This document shows positions 1-7,292 of a stretch of DNA of 15,245 nucleotides, in pieces. The notes below the pieces were generated by a model. It was not told where the DNA came from, searched no databases, and saw only the letters and a program-made list of their open reading frames with translations. The position numbers were made by a program, and so were the translations under genes. The DNA lies in assembly GCA_964452095.1 (NCBI GenBank), contig CAYVKX010000051.1, positions 1-15,245 on the forward strand, in the 5' to 3' direction. This DNA comes from DUAL01 sp964452095 (GTDB lineage: Bacteria; Bacteroidota; Bacteroidia; Flavobacteriales; BACL11). Numbering within the stretch: the first letter of the stretch is position 1; each line of letters begins with the position of its first letter.

Positions 1-7
1 TATCTAG

Positions 8-81
8 TAGCGTGAGGGAGATTTGAACTCCCGACCTCAGGGTTATGAATCCTGCGCTCTAACCAACTGAGCTACCACGCC
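8..81 (-). tRNA. tRNA with CAU anticodon, probably elongator tRNA-Met
   Basis: On the minus strand 74 nucleotides fold as a complete cloverleaf. The acceptor stem pairs GGCGTGG with TCACGCT, with G-U wobbles at 1:72 and 7:66, and A is the discriminator base. The D-arm carries AGCTCAGTTGGTTAGAGC. The anticodon loop is TTCATAA, and the T-arm is a perfect 5-bp stem around TTCAAAT. The 3' CCA is not encoded. Position 1:72 is paired, which argues against the initiator tRNA. CAU can also belong to tRNA-Ile2 (modified C34), but the D-arm resembles elongator Met. The anticodon stem has an A31-C39 mismatch next to the loop. Existence of the tRNA is near certain; its Met identity is probable. Confidence 0.95.
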
Positions 82-92
82 ATAATGGTCGG

Positions 93-100
93 CAAATATA
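93..100 (-). promoter_or_regulatory. Candidate -7 promoter element for the tRNA
   Basis: The minus strand reads TATATTTG, an exact match to the Bacteroidota -7 consensus TAnnTTTG, 11 bases upstream of the tRNA 5' end. No TTG-type -33 element is seen at the usual spacing. It lies in the 46-base gap between the preceding minus-strand gene and the tRNA, so the tRNA may have its own promoter. Confidence 0.45.
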
Positions 101-127
101 ACATATAAACGAATTTGCTAAAATAAT

Positions 128-868
128 TCACGACCTATTTTCTTCAAAGAGGATTTTTGTGTGATGTTTTAAAGTTCGTAAAACTATACTCACCAAAAAT
201 GTAGCACCTAATAAATAAACCATCTGATGGGAAAGTAGTTCCTCTCCCATTTTATAATTTCGTAAAACTTCCACAAAACAAAAACCAATAACTGTTGCCA
301 ATACACCAGAGTACTCTCTTCTTAATACTGTTTTAAAAGAAAAAGCAACAACTGATTTTTGGTATTTTGAAAAATTTGGAAGAAAAGCCGGTATTCTATT
401 GGACCATTTCAAATAATCTTCCCCAAATTTATTTCCCAAAAACCTTTCCTCCGCAAACATTATTCTTTCGTAATACAACCAAAATATCAATGAAATGATA
501 ATTATAAAAAAAACATTAAAAACATAAGTTGCAATCCCTATCCAAATCAGGTAATTACCTAAATATAAAGGATGTCTAACGATAGCGTAAATCCCTGTAG
601 AATTTAGCACTTCCGCTACTTGCTCTTTGGTATTTCTTCCAGAAGTTCCTTTTGGAGTAGTGCCAATAGTGTAAAATCGAATAAGAAATCCTAAGAAAGA
701 CAAAATAATTGCAATAATTGAGTATAGAGTTTCGTTAAATTCGGAAAGCAAAATATAATCGGTAAGCCAAACAAAAGGAACAGCTAACAGGAATAAAATT
801 ACAGGAAATTGACCTCTAAATTTAAATAAAAAATTACCTTGCTTTTCGAATGTTTGTACTAATGCCAT
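128..868 (-). CDS. Isoprenylcysteine carboxyl methyltransferase (ICMT/PEMT-like) family integral membrane methyltransferase
   Basis: This 246-residue polytopic membrane protein has hydrophobic segments near residues 20-41, 48-66, 104-133, 187-201 and 215-230. The ICMT/phospholipid methyltransferase signature is present: RHPLYLGNYLI at about 98-108, followed after a membrane hairpin by an E-ERFLGNKFGEDYLKW block at 140-155 and a proline-containing IPAFLP at 159-164. Family members use S-adenosylmethionine to methylate a lipid or prenylated substrate at the membrane surface. Some bacterial members (Leptospira LmtA type) O-methylate the 1-phosphate of lipid A, and the N-terminal block EKQGNFLFKFR resembles what I remember of such proteins. 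That substrate is inference only. The start chosen is the first ATG (complement of 866-868), just before a typical N-terminus. The gene is divergent from the START-like gene and upstream of the tRNA on the same strand. Confidence 0.85.
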   Translation of the reverse strand: MALVQTFEKQGNFLFKFRGQFPVILFLLAVPFVWLTDYILLSEFNETLYSIIAIILSFLGFLIRFYTIGTTPKGTSGRNTKEQVAEVLNSTGIYAIVRHPLYLGNYLIWIGIATYVFNVFFIIIISLIFWLYYERIMFAEERFLGNKFGEDYLKWSNRIPAFLPNFSKYQKSVVAFSFKTVLRREYSGVLATVIGFCFVEVLRNYKMGEELLSHQMVYLLGATFLVSIVLRTLKHHTKILFEENRS

Positions 869-913
869 TTTTTAGTTGATTTATTTATATATTGCCGCAA
901 ATTTTTTGAAGCG

Positions 914-921
914 CAAAATTA
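914..921 (-). promoter_or_regulatory. Candidate -7 promoter element for the membrane methyltransferase
   Basis: The minus strand reads TAATTTTG, matching TAnnTTTG, 45 bases upstream of the methyltransferase start in the 69-base divergent gap. No TTG-type -33 element is found at 17-23 bases, so support is partial. No equally good element was found for the plus-strand gene starting at 938. Confidence 0.35.
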
Positions 922-937
922 ACAAAAACAAAGACAA

Positions 938-1324
938 ATGTCTGAATTAATAAAATTTCAATTAGAATACCCTATTCACTCTTCAATAAATATACTTTAC
1001 AAAAGATTATTCACCCCTAGTGGACTTGCAGAATGGTTTGCTGATGATGTAAATATTCGGCACAATGTATATACTTTTTATTGGGATGGAAGTGAGCAAT
1101 CAGCTGAGCTGATAAAGAAAAAAGAAAATCAATTTGTACGATTTCATTGGTTGGATAGCGAAAATGAAGAAAGTTATTTTGAGTTTGCTATCCAAATTGA
1201 TGATTTAACTAATGATGTTTCCTTAATAATTACTGATTTTGCTGAAGATGAGGATGAAAAAGAGGAAAATACATTACTTTGGGATACTCAAGTGGAGAGC
1301 TTGAAGCACGCTTTAGGATCATAG
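938..1324 (+). CDS. START-like (SRPBCC fold) domain protein
   Basis: This 128-residue soluble acidic protein has no signal peptide or membrane segment. The sequence around residues 18-46 (ILYKRLFTPSGLAEWFADDV) resembles AHSA1/START-like proteins, where a hydrophobic pocket forms between a curved beta sheet and a long C-terminal helix (here about 110-126, with the aromatic W115). The stretch 100-110 is very acidic (DEDEKEEN). Bacteroidota commonly carry such a small START-like protein beside an LptF/LptG gene, as here with a 25-base gap. The ligand and role are unknown; lipid or hydrophobic ligand binding is what the fold suggests. The start is the first ATG, preceded by an A-rich leader and no Shine-Dalgarno sequence. 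Confidence 0.8.
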   Translation: MSELIKFQLEYPIHSSINILYKRLFTPSGLAEWFADDVNIRHNVYTFYWDGSEQSAELIKKKENQFVRFHWLDSENEESYFEFAIQIDDLTNDVSLIITDFAEDEDEKEENTLLWDTQVESLKHALGS

Positions 1325-1349
1325 ATAAATTTTTCAAAATCTTACTTCT

Positions 1350-2732
1350 TTGAAAAAAATACATCTTTTCATTATTAAATCCTTTATAGGACCTTTTGTT
1401 ACAACTTTTTTTGTCGCTATTTTTTTGCTTTTAATGCAATTTTTGTGGAAATGGATTGATGATTTAGTTGGGAAAGGTTTGGATTTTAGCGAACTTGCTG
1501 AATTATTATTTTACGCATCCGTTCGATTTGTGCCATTGGCACTTCCAATATCTATGTTGCTTGCCTCAGTAATGACTCTTGGAGCACTTGGCGAAAAATC
1601 AGAATTAGTAGCTATGAAATCGGCAGGGATATCGCTTAGAAAAGTAATGAACCCCTTGATTGTATTTGTGGTTTTTGTAGGTATTGGCTCATTTTTATTT
1701 TCTAATTATGTAATGCCTATTGCTAACTTGAAAAGTGGAAGTCTGCTATATGCTATTCAAAAACAAAAACCAGCCCTCAATATAAAAGAAGGCGTTTTTT
1801 ATGATGGAATTGAAGGGTATAGCATAAAGGTAGAAGAAAAAAGTGATGACGGGCAAACTCTCAAAAATATAATTATTTACAATCACACTTCTAGAAATGG
1901 AAATGATAATATAGTAATAGCAAAATCGGGAAGTATGCGCCTTACCAAAGATGAAAAATACTTAGAATTCAAACTTTTTGATGGCTATAGTTATTTACAA
2001 GAAAAAGAGAAAAGAGGAAAAAAATCAAACCCTCACCGAACTACAAAATTTGAGGAAGATTTGATTCTGTTCGACCTCTCTGGCTTTGACTTTAAACGCA
2101 CAAGTGCCGACCTTTACAAAGGACATTACGCTATGCTAAATAACAGGCAACTAAGCAGTGCCATTGATTCTTTAAACGATAAATTATCTGAAAGAAAAGA
2201 AATTATCACAGAAAATATTAGTGGGAAATATCATTTTGATTTTGAAGAAATAGAAATACAAACAGCAGAAAAAGATTCTTCATTAATTCTAAAAACTAGA
2301 ATTTATGATTATGCTCTTAATAAATTAAGATCCCTAAAATCTATTGTGAATTCTGCAAAAAGCGACTTGGAATATCGACAATATATTATAAGAAAACACA
2401 AAATAGAATGGCACAGAAAAGTATCCTTAGCAGTTGCTTGCTTAATCTTATTTTTGATTGGAGCCCCTCTAGGAACAATAATAAAAAAAGGAGGATTTGG
2501 CATGCCTGTAATGGTATCTGTTTTCTTTTTTGTATTTTATCATGTAGTCAATATAATTGGTGAAAAAGCCGCCAAAGAAGCCACACTTTCGGTAGAGCAA
2601 GGAATGTGGCTTGCCAATATGGTGTTTTTGCCAATTGCTATTTTTCTTATTTATAAAACTTCCAAAGGAATAACAACTTTTGATATAAGTAAATATACTA
2701 ATCCTCTCAGAAAATTGTTTACAAAGCAATGA
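1350..2732 (+). CDS. LptF/LptG family (YjgP/YjgQ) lipopolysaccharide export permease
   Basis: This inner-membrane subunit belongs to the Lpt ABC exporter that extracts lipopolysaccharide and passes it to the periplasmic bridge. At 460 residues it is longer than E. coli LptF (366). Three membrane segments lie at about 10-32, 52-79 and 102-122. A periplasmic beta-jellyroll region covers about 130-255 and a charged, helix-prone insert about 265-355. Three further membrane segments lie at about 357-378, 385-404 and 419-436. Conserved blocks are GEKSELVAMKSAGIS (81-95), the cytoplasmic helix that contacts the ATPase, and GAPLGTIIKKGGFG (371-384). The start is TTG at 1350: MKKIHLFIIKSF is the expected N-terminus, and the next ATG (residue 29) would remove most of the first membrane helix. 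The stop overlaps the next ATG by four bases (ATGA). Whether this copy is LptF or LptG cannot be decided here. Confidence 0.93.
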   Translation: MKKIHLFIIKSFIGPFVTTFFVAIFLLLMQFLWKWIDDLVGKGLDFSELAELLFYASVRFVPLALPISMLLASVMTLGALGEKSELVAMKSAGISLRKVMNPLIVFVVFVGIGSFLFSNYVMPIANLKSGSLLYAIQKQKPALNIKEGVFYDGIEGYSIKVEEKSDDGQTLKNIIIYNHTSRNGNDNIVIAKSGSMRLTKDEKYLEFKLFDGYSYLQEKEKRGKKSNPHRTTKFEEDLILFDLSGFDFKRTSADLYKGHYAMLNNRQLSSAIDSLNDKLSERKEIITENISGKYHFDFEEIEIQTAEKDSSLILKTRIYDYALNKLRSLKSIVNSAKSDLEYRQYIIRKHKIEWHRKVSLAVACLILFLIGAPLGTIIKKGGFGMPVMVSVFFFVFYHVVNIIGEKAAKEATLSVEQGMWLANMVFLPIAIFLIYKTSKGITTFDISKYTNPLRKLFTKQ

Positions 2733-3916
2733 ATATTCTACAAATATGCAGCAAACCTCCCTTCCCAAAAAAAGATGGATACGCATTAGCAATAAATCAT
2801 ATTTCAAATGCCCTAATAAATAAAGGACATAGCTTAAAAGTAATTGCAATTAGTACCCCAAAACATGATTCTGAAGATGTACCTACTAAGTATTTAAGTG
2901 ATACTAATTTTGAGCATATTTTTATAGATACATCTGTAAAAATTCTTCCGGCTTTCCAAAATTTATTTTCCAAAAGCTCCTACAATACCAATCGTTTTTA
3001 CTCAGAAAATCTTGCAAAGCGATTAAAACAAATCTTAGCTGAAAATAATTTTGATATTGTACTTTTAGAAGGACTTTCTGTTTGTCCTTATTTTGATGTG
3101 ATAAGCAAAAACTCAAAAGCTAAAATTGTACTTAGAGCACATAATGTAGAGTCTGATATTTGGAAAGGATTAGTAGAGCAGGAAAGTAATTTTATAAAAA
3201 AATGGTATCTGAATTTTCTGCAAAAAAAACTTTGCAATTACGAAAAAAGTATGGCAAAAAAGATGAATAGCATAATCACAATCAGTGAAAGAGATAAGGA
3301 GTGGTTTGCTGGGCAAACAACAAATAAAATGACAACTATTCCATTTGCAATCACTACTGATAATGCAAAAGAATTAGAGGGAAAACCTAACACTATTTTC
3401 CACATTGGCTCAATGGATTGGAAAGCAAACCAAGATGGAGTAAATTGGTTTTTAAAGAAAGTTTTTCCTCTTGTAAATCAAAAGAAAAAGGATGTAGTTT
3501 TACACTTAGCTGGCAGAAGTATGCCCGATTATTTTCATAATTTTTCTAATAAAAATATCATTATTGATGGAGAGATAAAAAGTGCAAAAGAATTTATGCA
3601 AACACATAATTTAATGATTGCCCCTCTTTTAAATGGAAGCGGAATTCGGATTAAAATTCTGGAGGGAATGGCTATGGGAAAAACAATTGTTAGTACCACT
3701 ATTGGTGCTTCTGGGATTGAATGTCAACACAAAAAAAATATACTAATAGCCGATACTGAGAAAGAATTTTCCAATCAGATAATTTGGTGTTTAAATAATC
3801 CTGTGGAGAGCAGAATGATTGGAGAAAATGCAAAAGTAAATATCCAAGAAAATTATAATACAAAAAAGATTTCAGAACAGTTGGACTCATTTTTAAATCA
3901 AATCCAAAAATCATGA
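2729..3916 (+). CDS. Glycosyltransferase family 4 (GT-B fold) protein
   Basis: This 395-residue cytosolic enzyme has two Rossmann-like domains. The N-terminal acceptor domain starts MNILQICSKPPFPKKDG, carrying the glycine-containing loop typical of GT4. LRAHNVESDIW lies at about 135-145. The C-terminal nucleotide-sugar domain starts near FHIGSMDWKANQDGVNWFL (224-242) and carries the E-x7-E-like donor motif GSGIRIKILEGMAMGKTIVST (303-323, with E312). GT4 enzymes transfer a sugar from an NDP-sugar with retention of configuration. Donor and acceptor are not evident here. The ATGA overlaps with both neighbours (2729-2732 and 3913-3916) imply translational coupling to the LPS permease and to the GT2 gene. 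A role in building a surface glycan or LPS sugar is likely but inferred. The gene looks more AT-rich than the ribBA gene downstream. Confidence 0.9.
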   Translation: MNILQICSKPPFPKKDGYALAINHISNALINKGHSLKVIAISTPKHDSEDVPTKYLSDTNFEHIFIDTSVKILPAFQNLFSKSSYNTNRFYSENLAKRLKQILAENNFDIVLLEGLSVCPYFDVISKNSKAKIVLRAHNVESDIWKGLVEQESNFIKKWYLNFLQKKLCNYEKSMAKKMNSIITISERDKEWFAGQTTNKMTTIPFAITTDNAKELEGKPNTIFHIGSMDWKANQDGVNWFLKKVFPLVNQKKKDVVLHLAGRSMPDYFHNFSNKNIIIDGEIKSAKEFMQTHNLMIAPLLNGSGIRIKILEGMAMGKTIVSTTIGASGIECQHKKNILIADTEKEFSNQIIWCLNNPVESRMIGENAKVNIQENYNTKKISEQLDSFLNQIQKS

Positions 3917-5082
3917 TAATACTATTTTGGACTTGCTTTTTTTTACTCTTTTACACTTATTTTCTGTTTCCTGTTTTTGTAATATTATTTAGCAAAAATA
4001 AAAGTTTAAATTCTGAAGTATTTAAAAATCTGGGAGAATGTCCTTCTGTTTCTATACTGATTGCTGCCTATAACGAACAAGCGGTAATTGAAGAAAAAAT
4101 TCAGAGCATAATAGATAGCAATTTTCCACATAATAAGTTGGAAATTATTGTCGGTTCTGATTGTTCTTCTGATAACACTAATCAGATTATTGAGCAACTA
4201 AGTGAAAAATATCCATTTATAAAACTTAAAATATTTGAAACAAGAACCGGAAAATCTGGAGTAGTAAATCAGTTGATTAAACTTGCAAGCAATAAAATCA
4301 TCATTCTTACAGATGCTAATATTATTTTCTCAAAAAAAACTATTTTTTCTCTTATCAAGCACTTTAAAAACAAAAAAATAGGGTTAGTAGATTCTAATAT
4401 GGTAAATAGAGGAATTAAAAAAAGCGGCATTTCTCTGCAAGAGAAAACTTACATAAGTACTGAGGTAAAATTTAAACATGCTGAGAGCAAACTTTGGGGA
4501 ATGTTGATGGGGCCTTTTGGCGGTTGTTTTGCTATTAGAAAAGAGCTCTTCTCCCCTATTCCAACAGATTTTTTAGTAGATGATTTCTTTGTTTGCATGA
4601 ATATTTTAAGCAAACAATTTCAAGCAATTAATGATTTAGATGCTGTAGTTTTTGAAGAAGTATCCAATCATTTGTCAGAAGAAATAAGAAGAAAAAGAAG
4701 AATCTCGACAGGGAATTTTAAGAACCTTTTTTACTTTAAACACTTATTAAATCCTTTCAAAAAATTAGGATTTGTTTTTATCTCTCACAAAGTAATTCGG
4801 TGGATAGGGTCTCTTGTTTTATTGCTAATGTTTTGGACTAATTTTACTTTGAAAGATGAGCATTCTATTTATTTATTCTTACTAATTGCTCAAGCTGTTT
4901 TATTTTTAATTCCAATTATTGACTACATATTTCGGAAAATCGGAATACATATCTTAATTTTGCGCTTTATTACCCATTTTTACAGCATGAATTTTGCTTT
5001 ACTCTTGGGATTATTTGATTTTTTATTTCAATCAAAAAGCGGATTATGGGAACCAACAAAAAGAAAACAAGATGAAATTTAA
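3913..5082 (+). CDS. Membrane-anchored glycosyltransferase family 2 protein
   Basis: This 389-residue protein has one N-terminal membrane helix (about 3-26), a GT-A catalytic domain (about 44-265) and two or three C-terminal membrane segments (about 297-311, 318-340, 345-371). Visible GT2 motifs are PSVSILIAAYNEQ (44-56), the SDCSSDNT nucleotide-binding segment (82-89), TDAN at 133-136 in the DxD position, and the acidic VDDFF (222-226) expected to supply the catalytic base. RRKRRISTGN (259-268) sits where processive GT2 enzymes have a (Q/R)xxRW motif, but it lacks the Trp. The architecture resembles polymerising or lipid-linked sugar transferases, and the product is unknown. The start overlaps the GT4 stop by four bases and the end overlaps the ribBA start by 11 bases. 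Confidence 0.9.
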   Translation: MIILFWTCFFLLFYTYFLFPVFVILFSKNKSLNSEVFKNLGECPSVSILIAAYNEQAVIEEKIQSIIDSNFPHNKLEIIVGSDCSSDNTNQIIEQLSEKYPFIKLKIFETRTGKSGVVNQLIKLASNKIIILTDANIIFSKKTIFSLIKHFKNKKIGLVDSNMVNRGIKKSGISLQEKTYISTEVKFKHAESKLWGMLMGPFGGCFAIRKELFSPIPTDFLVDDFFVCMNILSKQFQAINDLDAVVFEEVSNHLSEEIRRKRRISTGNFKNLFYFKHLLNPFKKLGFVFISHKVIRWIGSLVLLLMFWTNFTLKDEHSIYLFLLIAQAVLFLIPIIDYIFRKIGIHILILRFITHFYSMNFALLLGLFDFLFQSKSGLWEPTKRKQDEI

Positions 5083-6283
5083 TACAATAGCAGATGCAAT
5101 TCAGGATATAAAGTCCGGAAAAGTAGTAATTGTAGTTGATGATGAAAACAGGGAGAATGAGGGTGATTTTGTTGCAGCTGCCGAAAAAGTTACTCCTGAA
5201 ATGATCAACTTTATGGCAACTCATGGCAAAGGGCTTATTTGCGTTCCTTTGGTGGAGGAAAGATGTGAGGAATTAGGACTTGATTTGATGATAGGAAAAA
5301 ATACGGCTGCCTATGAAACTCCTTTTACCGTTTCTGTGGATTTGATTGGAAATGGCTGTACTACAGGAATTTCTGCATCCGATAGAGCAAAAACTATTCA
5401 AGCACTTGTTAACCCAAATACCAAAGCAAACGATCTTGGAAAACCAGGACATATTTTCCCCCTTAAAGCCAGAGAAGGTGGCGTACTAAGAAGAGCTGGA
5501 CATACTGAAGCAGCAATAGATTTGGCTCGACTAGCAGGACTTAAATCAGCAGGGGTGATTGTAGAAATACTAAGTGAAGATGGCTCAATGGCACGAACGC
5601 CAGAGCTGCATAAAATTGCAGAAAAATTCAATCTGAAATTTATTACTATTAAGGATTTGATTGAATACAGAATACAAAATGAATCCTTAATTACAGAAGA
5701 AGTAAGCGTAGATTTACCTACCACTTTTGGGGATTTCAAAATGAAAGCTTTTAAGCAAATAACAAATGAAAGATTGCATTTAGCACTTGTAAAAGGAAAG
5801 TGGGAAGAAAACGAATCCATATTGGTAAGAGTGCATTCATCCTGTATGACTGGCGATATTTTTAATTCTTGCAGATGCGATTGTGGACCTCAATTGCAAG
5901 CAGCACTTTCTCAAATTGAAGAGGCAGGAAAAGGAGTGTTGGTGTATATGAATCAAGAAGGGAGAGGAATTGGTTTGCTCAACAAGCTAAAGGCCTATGA
6001 ACTTCAAGAAAAAGGTAGAGATACGGTAGAAGCAAACCTAGAATTAGGATTTAATATGGATGATAGAGATTACGGAATTGGTGCACAGATTTTAAGAAAA
6101 ATTGGAGTAACAAAAATTCGATTATTATCTAATAACCCGAAAAAAAGAGTAGGATTGATGGGATATGGAATTGAGATTGTAGAAAATATATCTCTAGAGA
6201 TTGAATCAAACAAACATAATGAGTTTTATCTAAAAACAAAAAGAGATAAAATGGGGCACTCTTTTAAGAAATTAGATGACTAA
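5072..6283 (+). CDS. ribBA: Bifunctional 3,4-dihydroxy-2-butanone-4-phosphate synthase / GTP cyclohydrolase II
   Basis: This enzyme makes both early riboflavin precursors, from ribulose-5-phosphate (RibB half) and GTP (RibA half). In the 403-residue reading the RibB half occupies about 1-200. It has DDENRENEGD (23-32, acidic metal and substrate loop), GHIFPLKA (126-133) and GHTEA (143-147). The RibA half (about 205-398) keeps all three zinc cysteines, C258, C269 and C271 in SSCMTGDIFNSCRCDCG, plus NQEGRGIGL (294-302) and the catalytic DDRDY (330-334). Both halves therefore look functional. The start chosen is ATG at 5072, giving MKFNTIADAIQDIK. A longer in-frame reading from 4994 lies inside the GT2 gene and adds 26 residues unlike RibB. 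The gene overlaps GT2 by 11 bases and tsaD by 8. Confidence 0.97.
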   Translation: MKFNTIADAIQDIKSGKVVIVVDDENRENEGDFVAAAEKVTPEMINFMATHGKGLICVPLVEERCEELGLDLMIGKNTAAYETPFTVSVDLIGNGCTTGISASDRAKTIQALVNPNTKANDLGKPGHIFPLKAREGGVLRRAGHTEAAIDLARLAGLKSAGVIVEILSEDGSMARTPELHKIAEKFNLKFITIKDLIEYRIQNESLITEEVSVDLPTTFGDFKMKAFKQITNERLHLALVKGKWEENESILVRVHSSCMTGDIFNSCRCDCGPQLQAALSQIEEAGKGVLVYMNQEGRGIGLLNKLKAYELQEKGRDTVEANLELGFNMDDRDYGIGAQILRKIGVTKIRLLSNNPKKRVGLMGYGIEIVENISLEIESNKHNEFYLKTKRDKMGHSFKKLDD

Positions 6284-7292
6284 AGAAGCGATTATTTTAG
6301 GAATTGAATCTTCTTGTGATGATACTTCTGCTGCTATTTTAAAAGGACAAAAAATCTTATCGAATGTAGTGGCAAATCAGGAAATTCATCAGCAATATGG
6401 AGGGGTTGTACCAGAACTTGCATCCAGAGCTCATCAGCAAAATATCATTCCTGTAGTGGATGCCGCAATTAATAAAGCGAACATCAAAAAGCAAGATATT
6501 GATGCCATAGCATTTACATTTGGCCCTGGGCTCTTGGGCTCACTTTTGGTGGGAAGTTCCTTTGCAAAATCATTCGCAATGGGAATGGATATTCCTATAA
6601 TTACTGTAGATCATATGCAAGCTCACATCTTAGCACATTTTATTGATGAAGGAAAAAAAATGCCCAATTTTCCATTTTTGTGCTTAACAGTTTCTGGCGG
6701 ACATACACAAATTGTAAAAGTAGAAAGTGTAAATAAGATGCAACTTATCGGTACCACTTTGGATGATGCTGCCGGAGAGGCATTTGACAAATCTGCAAAG
6801 ATATTAGGACTCGCCTATCCGGGCGGACCACTAATTGATAAGTATGCAAAAAATGGGAATATTCACGCTTTTACTTTCGGGAAGCCAAAAATTAAAAATT
6901 TAGATTTTAGTTTTAGCGGGCTAAAAACTTCAATACTTTACAAAATTCAAGATGGGGTAAAAGAAAACCCAAATTTTATTGAGGAAAATAAAGCAGATTT
7001 GTGCGCCTCTATTCAGCATTCTATTGTTAGCATTTTAATTGCTAAATTGCAAAAAGCAATGAAGCAAACAGGCATCAATCAAATAGCAATTGCCGGAGGT
7101 GTTTCTGCAAATTCTTACCTAAGAAATGAATTAGAAAAGCTTGCTAAGAAAAAGGATTTTGATTTATTTATTCCAAAGTTTGAATACTGCACGGATAATG
7201 CCGCCATGATTACAATTGCTGGTTATTTCAAATATTTAAATAAAGATTTTGCAGAGCAAAATGTGAGTGCCTCTGCCCGATTACTTTTCTAA
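6276..7292 (+). CDS. tsaD: tRNA N6-adenosine threonylcarbamoyltransferase TsaD
   Basis: TsaD transfers the threonylcarbamoyl group from threonylcarbamoyl-AMP to A37 of ANN-decoding tRNAs, working with TsaB and TsaE. The 338 residues match the usual family length (about 340). Features of the ASKHA/Kae1 fold are visible: GIESSCDDTSAA (9-20), YGGVVPELASR (41-51), metal-binding histidines H113 and H117 in DHMQAH, SGGHTQ (140-145), LDDAAGEAFDK (162-172), GGVSAN (274-279) and CTDNAAM (305-311) with the metal-ligand aspartate D307. The ATG overlaps the ribBA end by eight bases. The 3' end overlaps the convergent hydrolase gene by 12 bases, with no terminator seen. Confidence 0.97.
   Translation: MTKEAIILGIESSCDDTSAAILKGQKILSNVVANQEIHQQYGGVVPELASRAHQQNIIPVVDAAINKANIKKQDIDAIAFTFGPGLLGSLLVGSSFAKSFAMGMDIPIITVDHMQAHILAHFIDEGKKMPNFPFLCLTVSGGHTQIVKVESVNKMQLIGTTLDDAAGEAFDKSAKILGLAYPGGPLIDKYAKNGNIHAFTFGKPKIKNLDFSFSGLKTSILYKIQDGVKENPNFIEENKADLCASIQHSIVSILIAKLQKAMKQTGINQIAIAGGVSANSYLRNELEKLAKKKDFDLFIPKFEYCTDNAAMITIAGYFKYLNKDFAEQNVSASARLLF

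Noticed and set aside
938..1324. START-like protein as a polyketide or aromatic cyclase
   Set aside because: The fold is shared, but no biosynthetic genes are nearby and the usual Bacteroidota neighbour, an LptF-type permease, is present.
2469..2849. Open frame of 126 codons on the minus strand across the lptF/GT4 junction
   Set aside because: It is the shadow of two conserved plus-strand genes in an AT-rich region; the Cys/Tyr/Phe-rich translation resembles no protein family.
5398..5820. Open frame of 140 codons on the minus strand inside ribBA
   Set aside because: It is antisense to the well-conserved RibBA coding sequence, has Ser-rich composition with no domain character, and no promoter or leader supports it.
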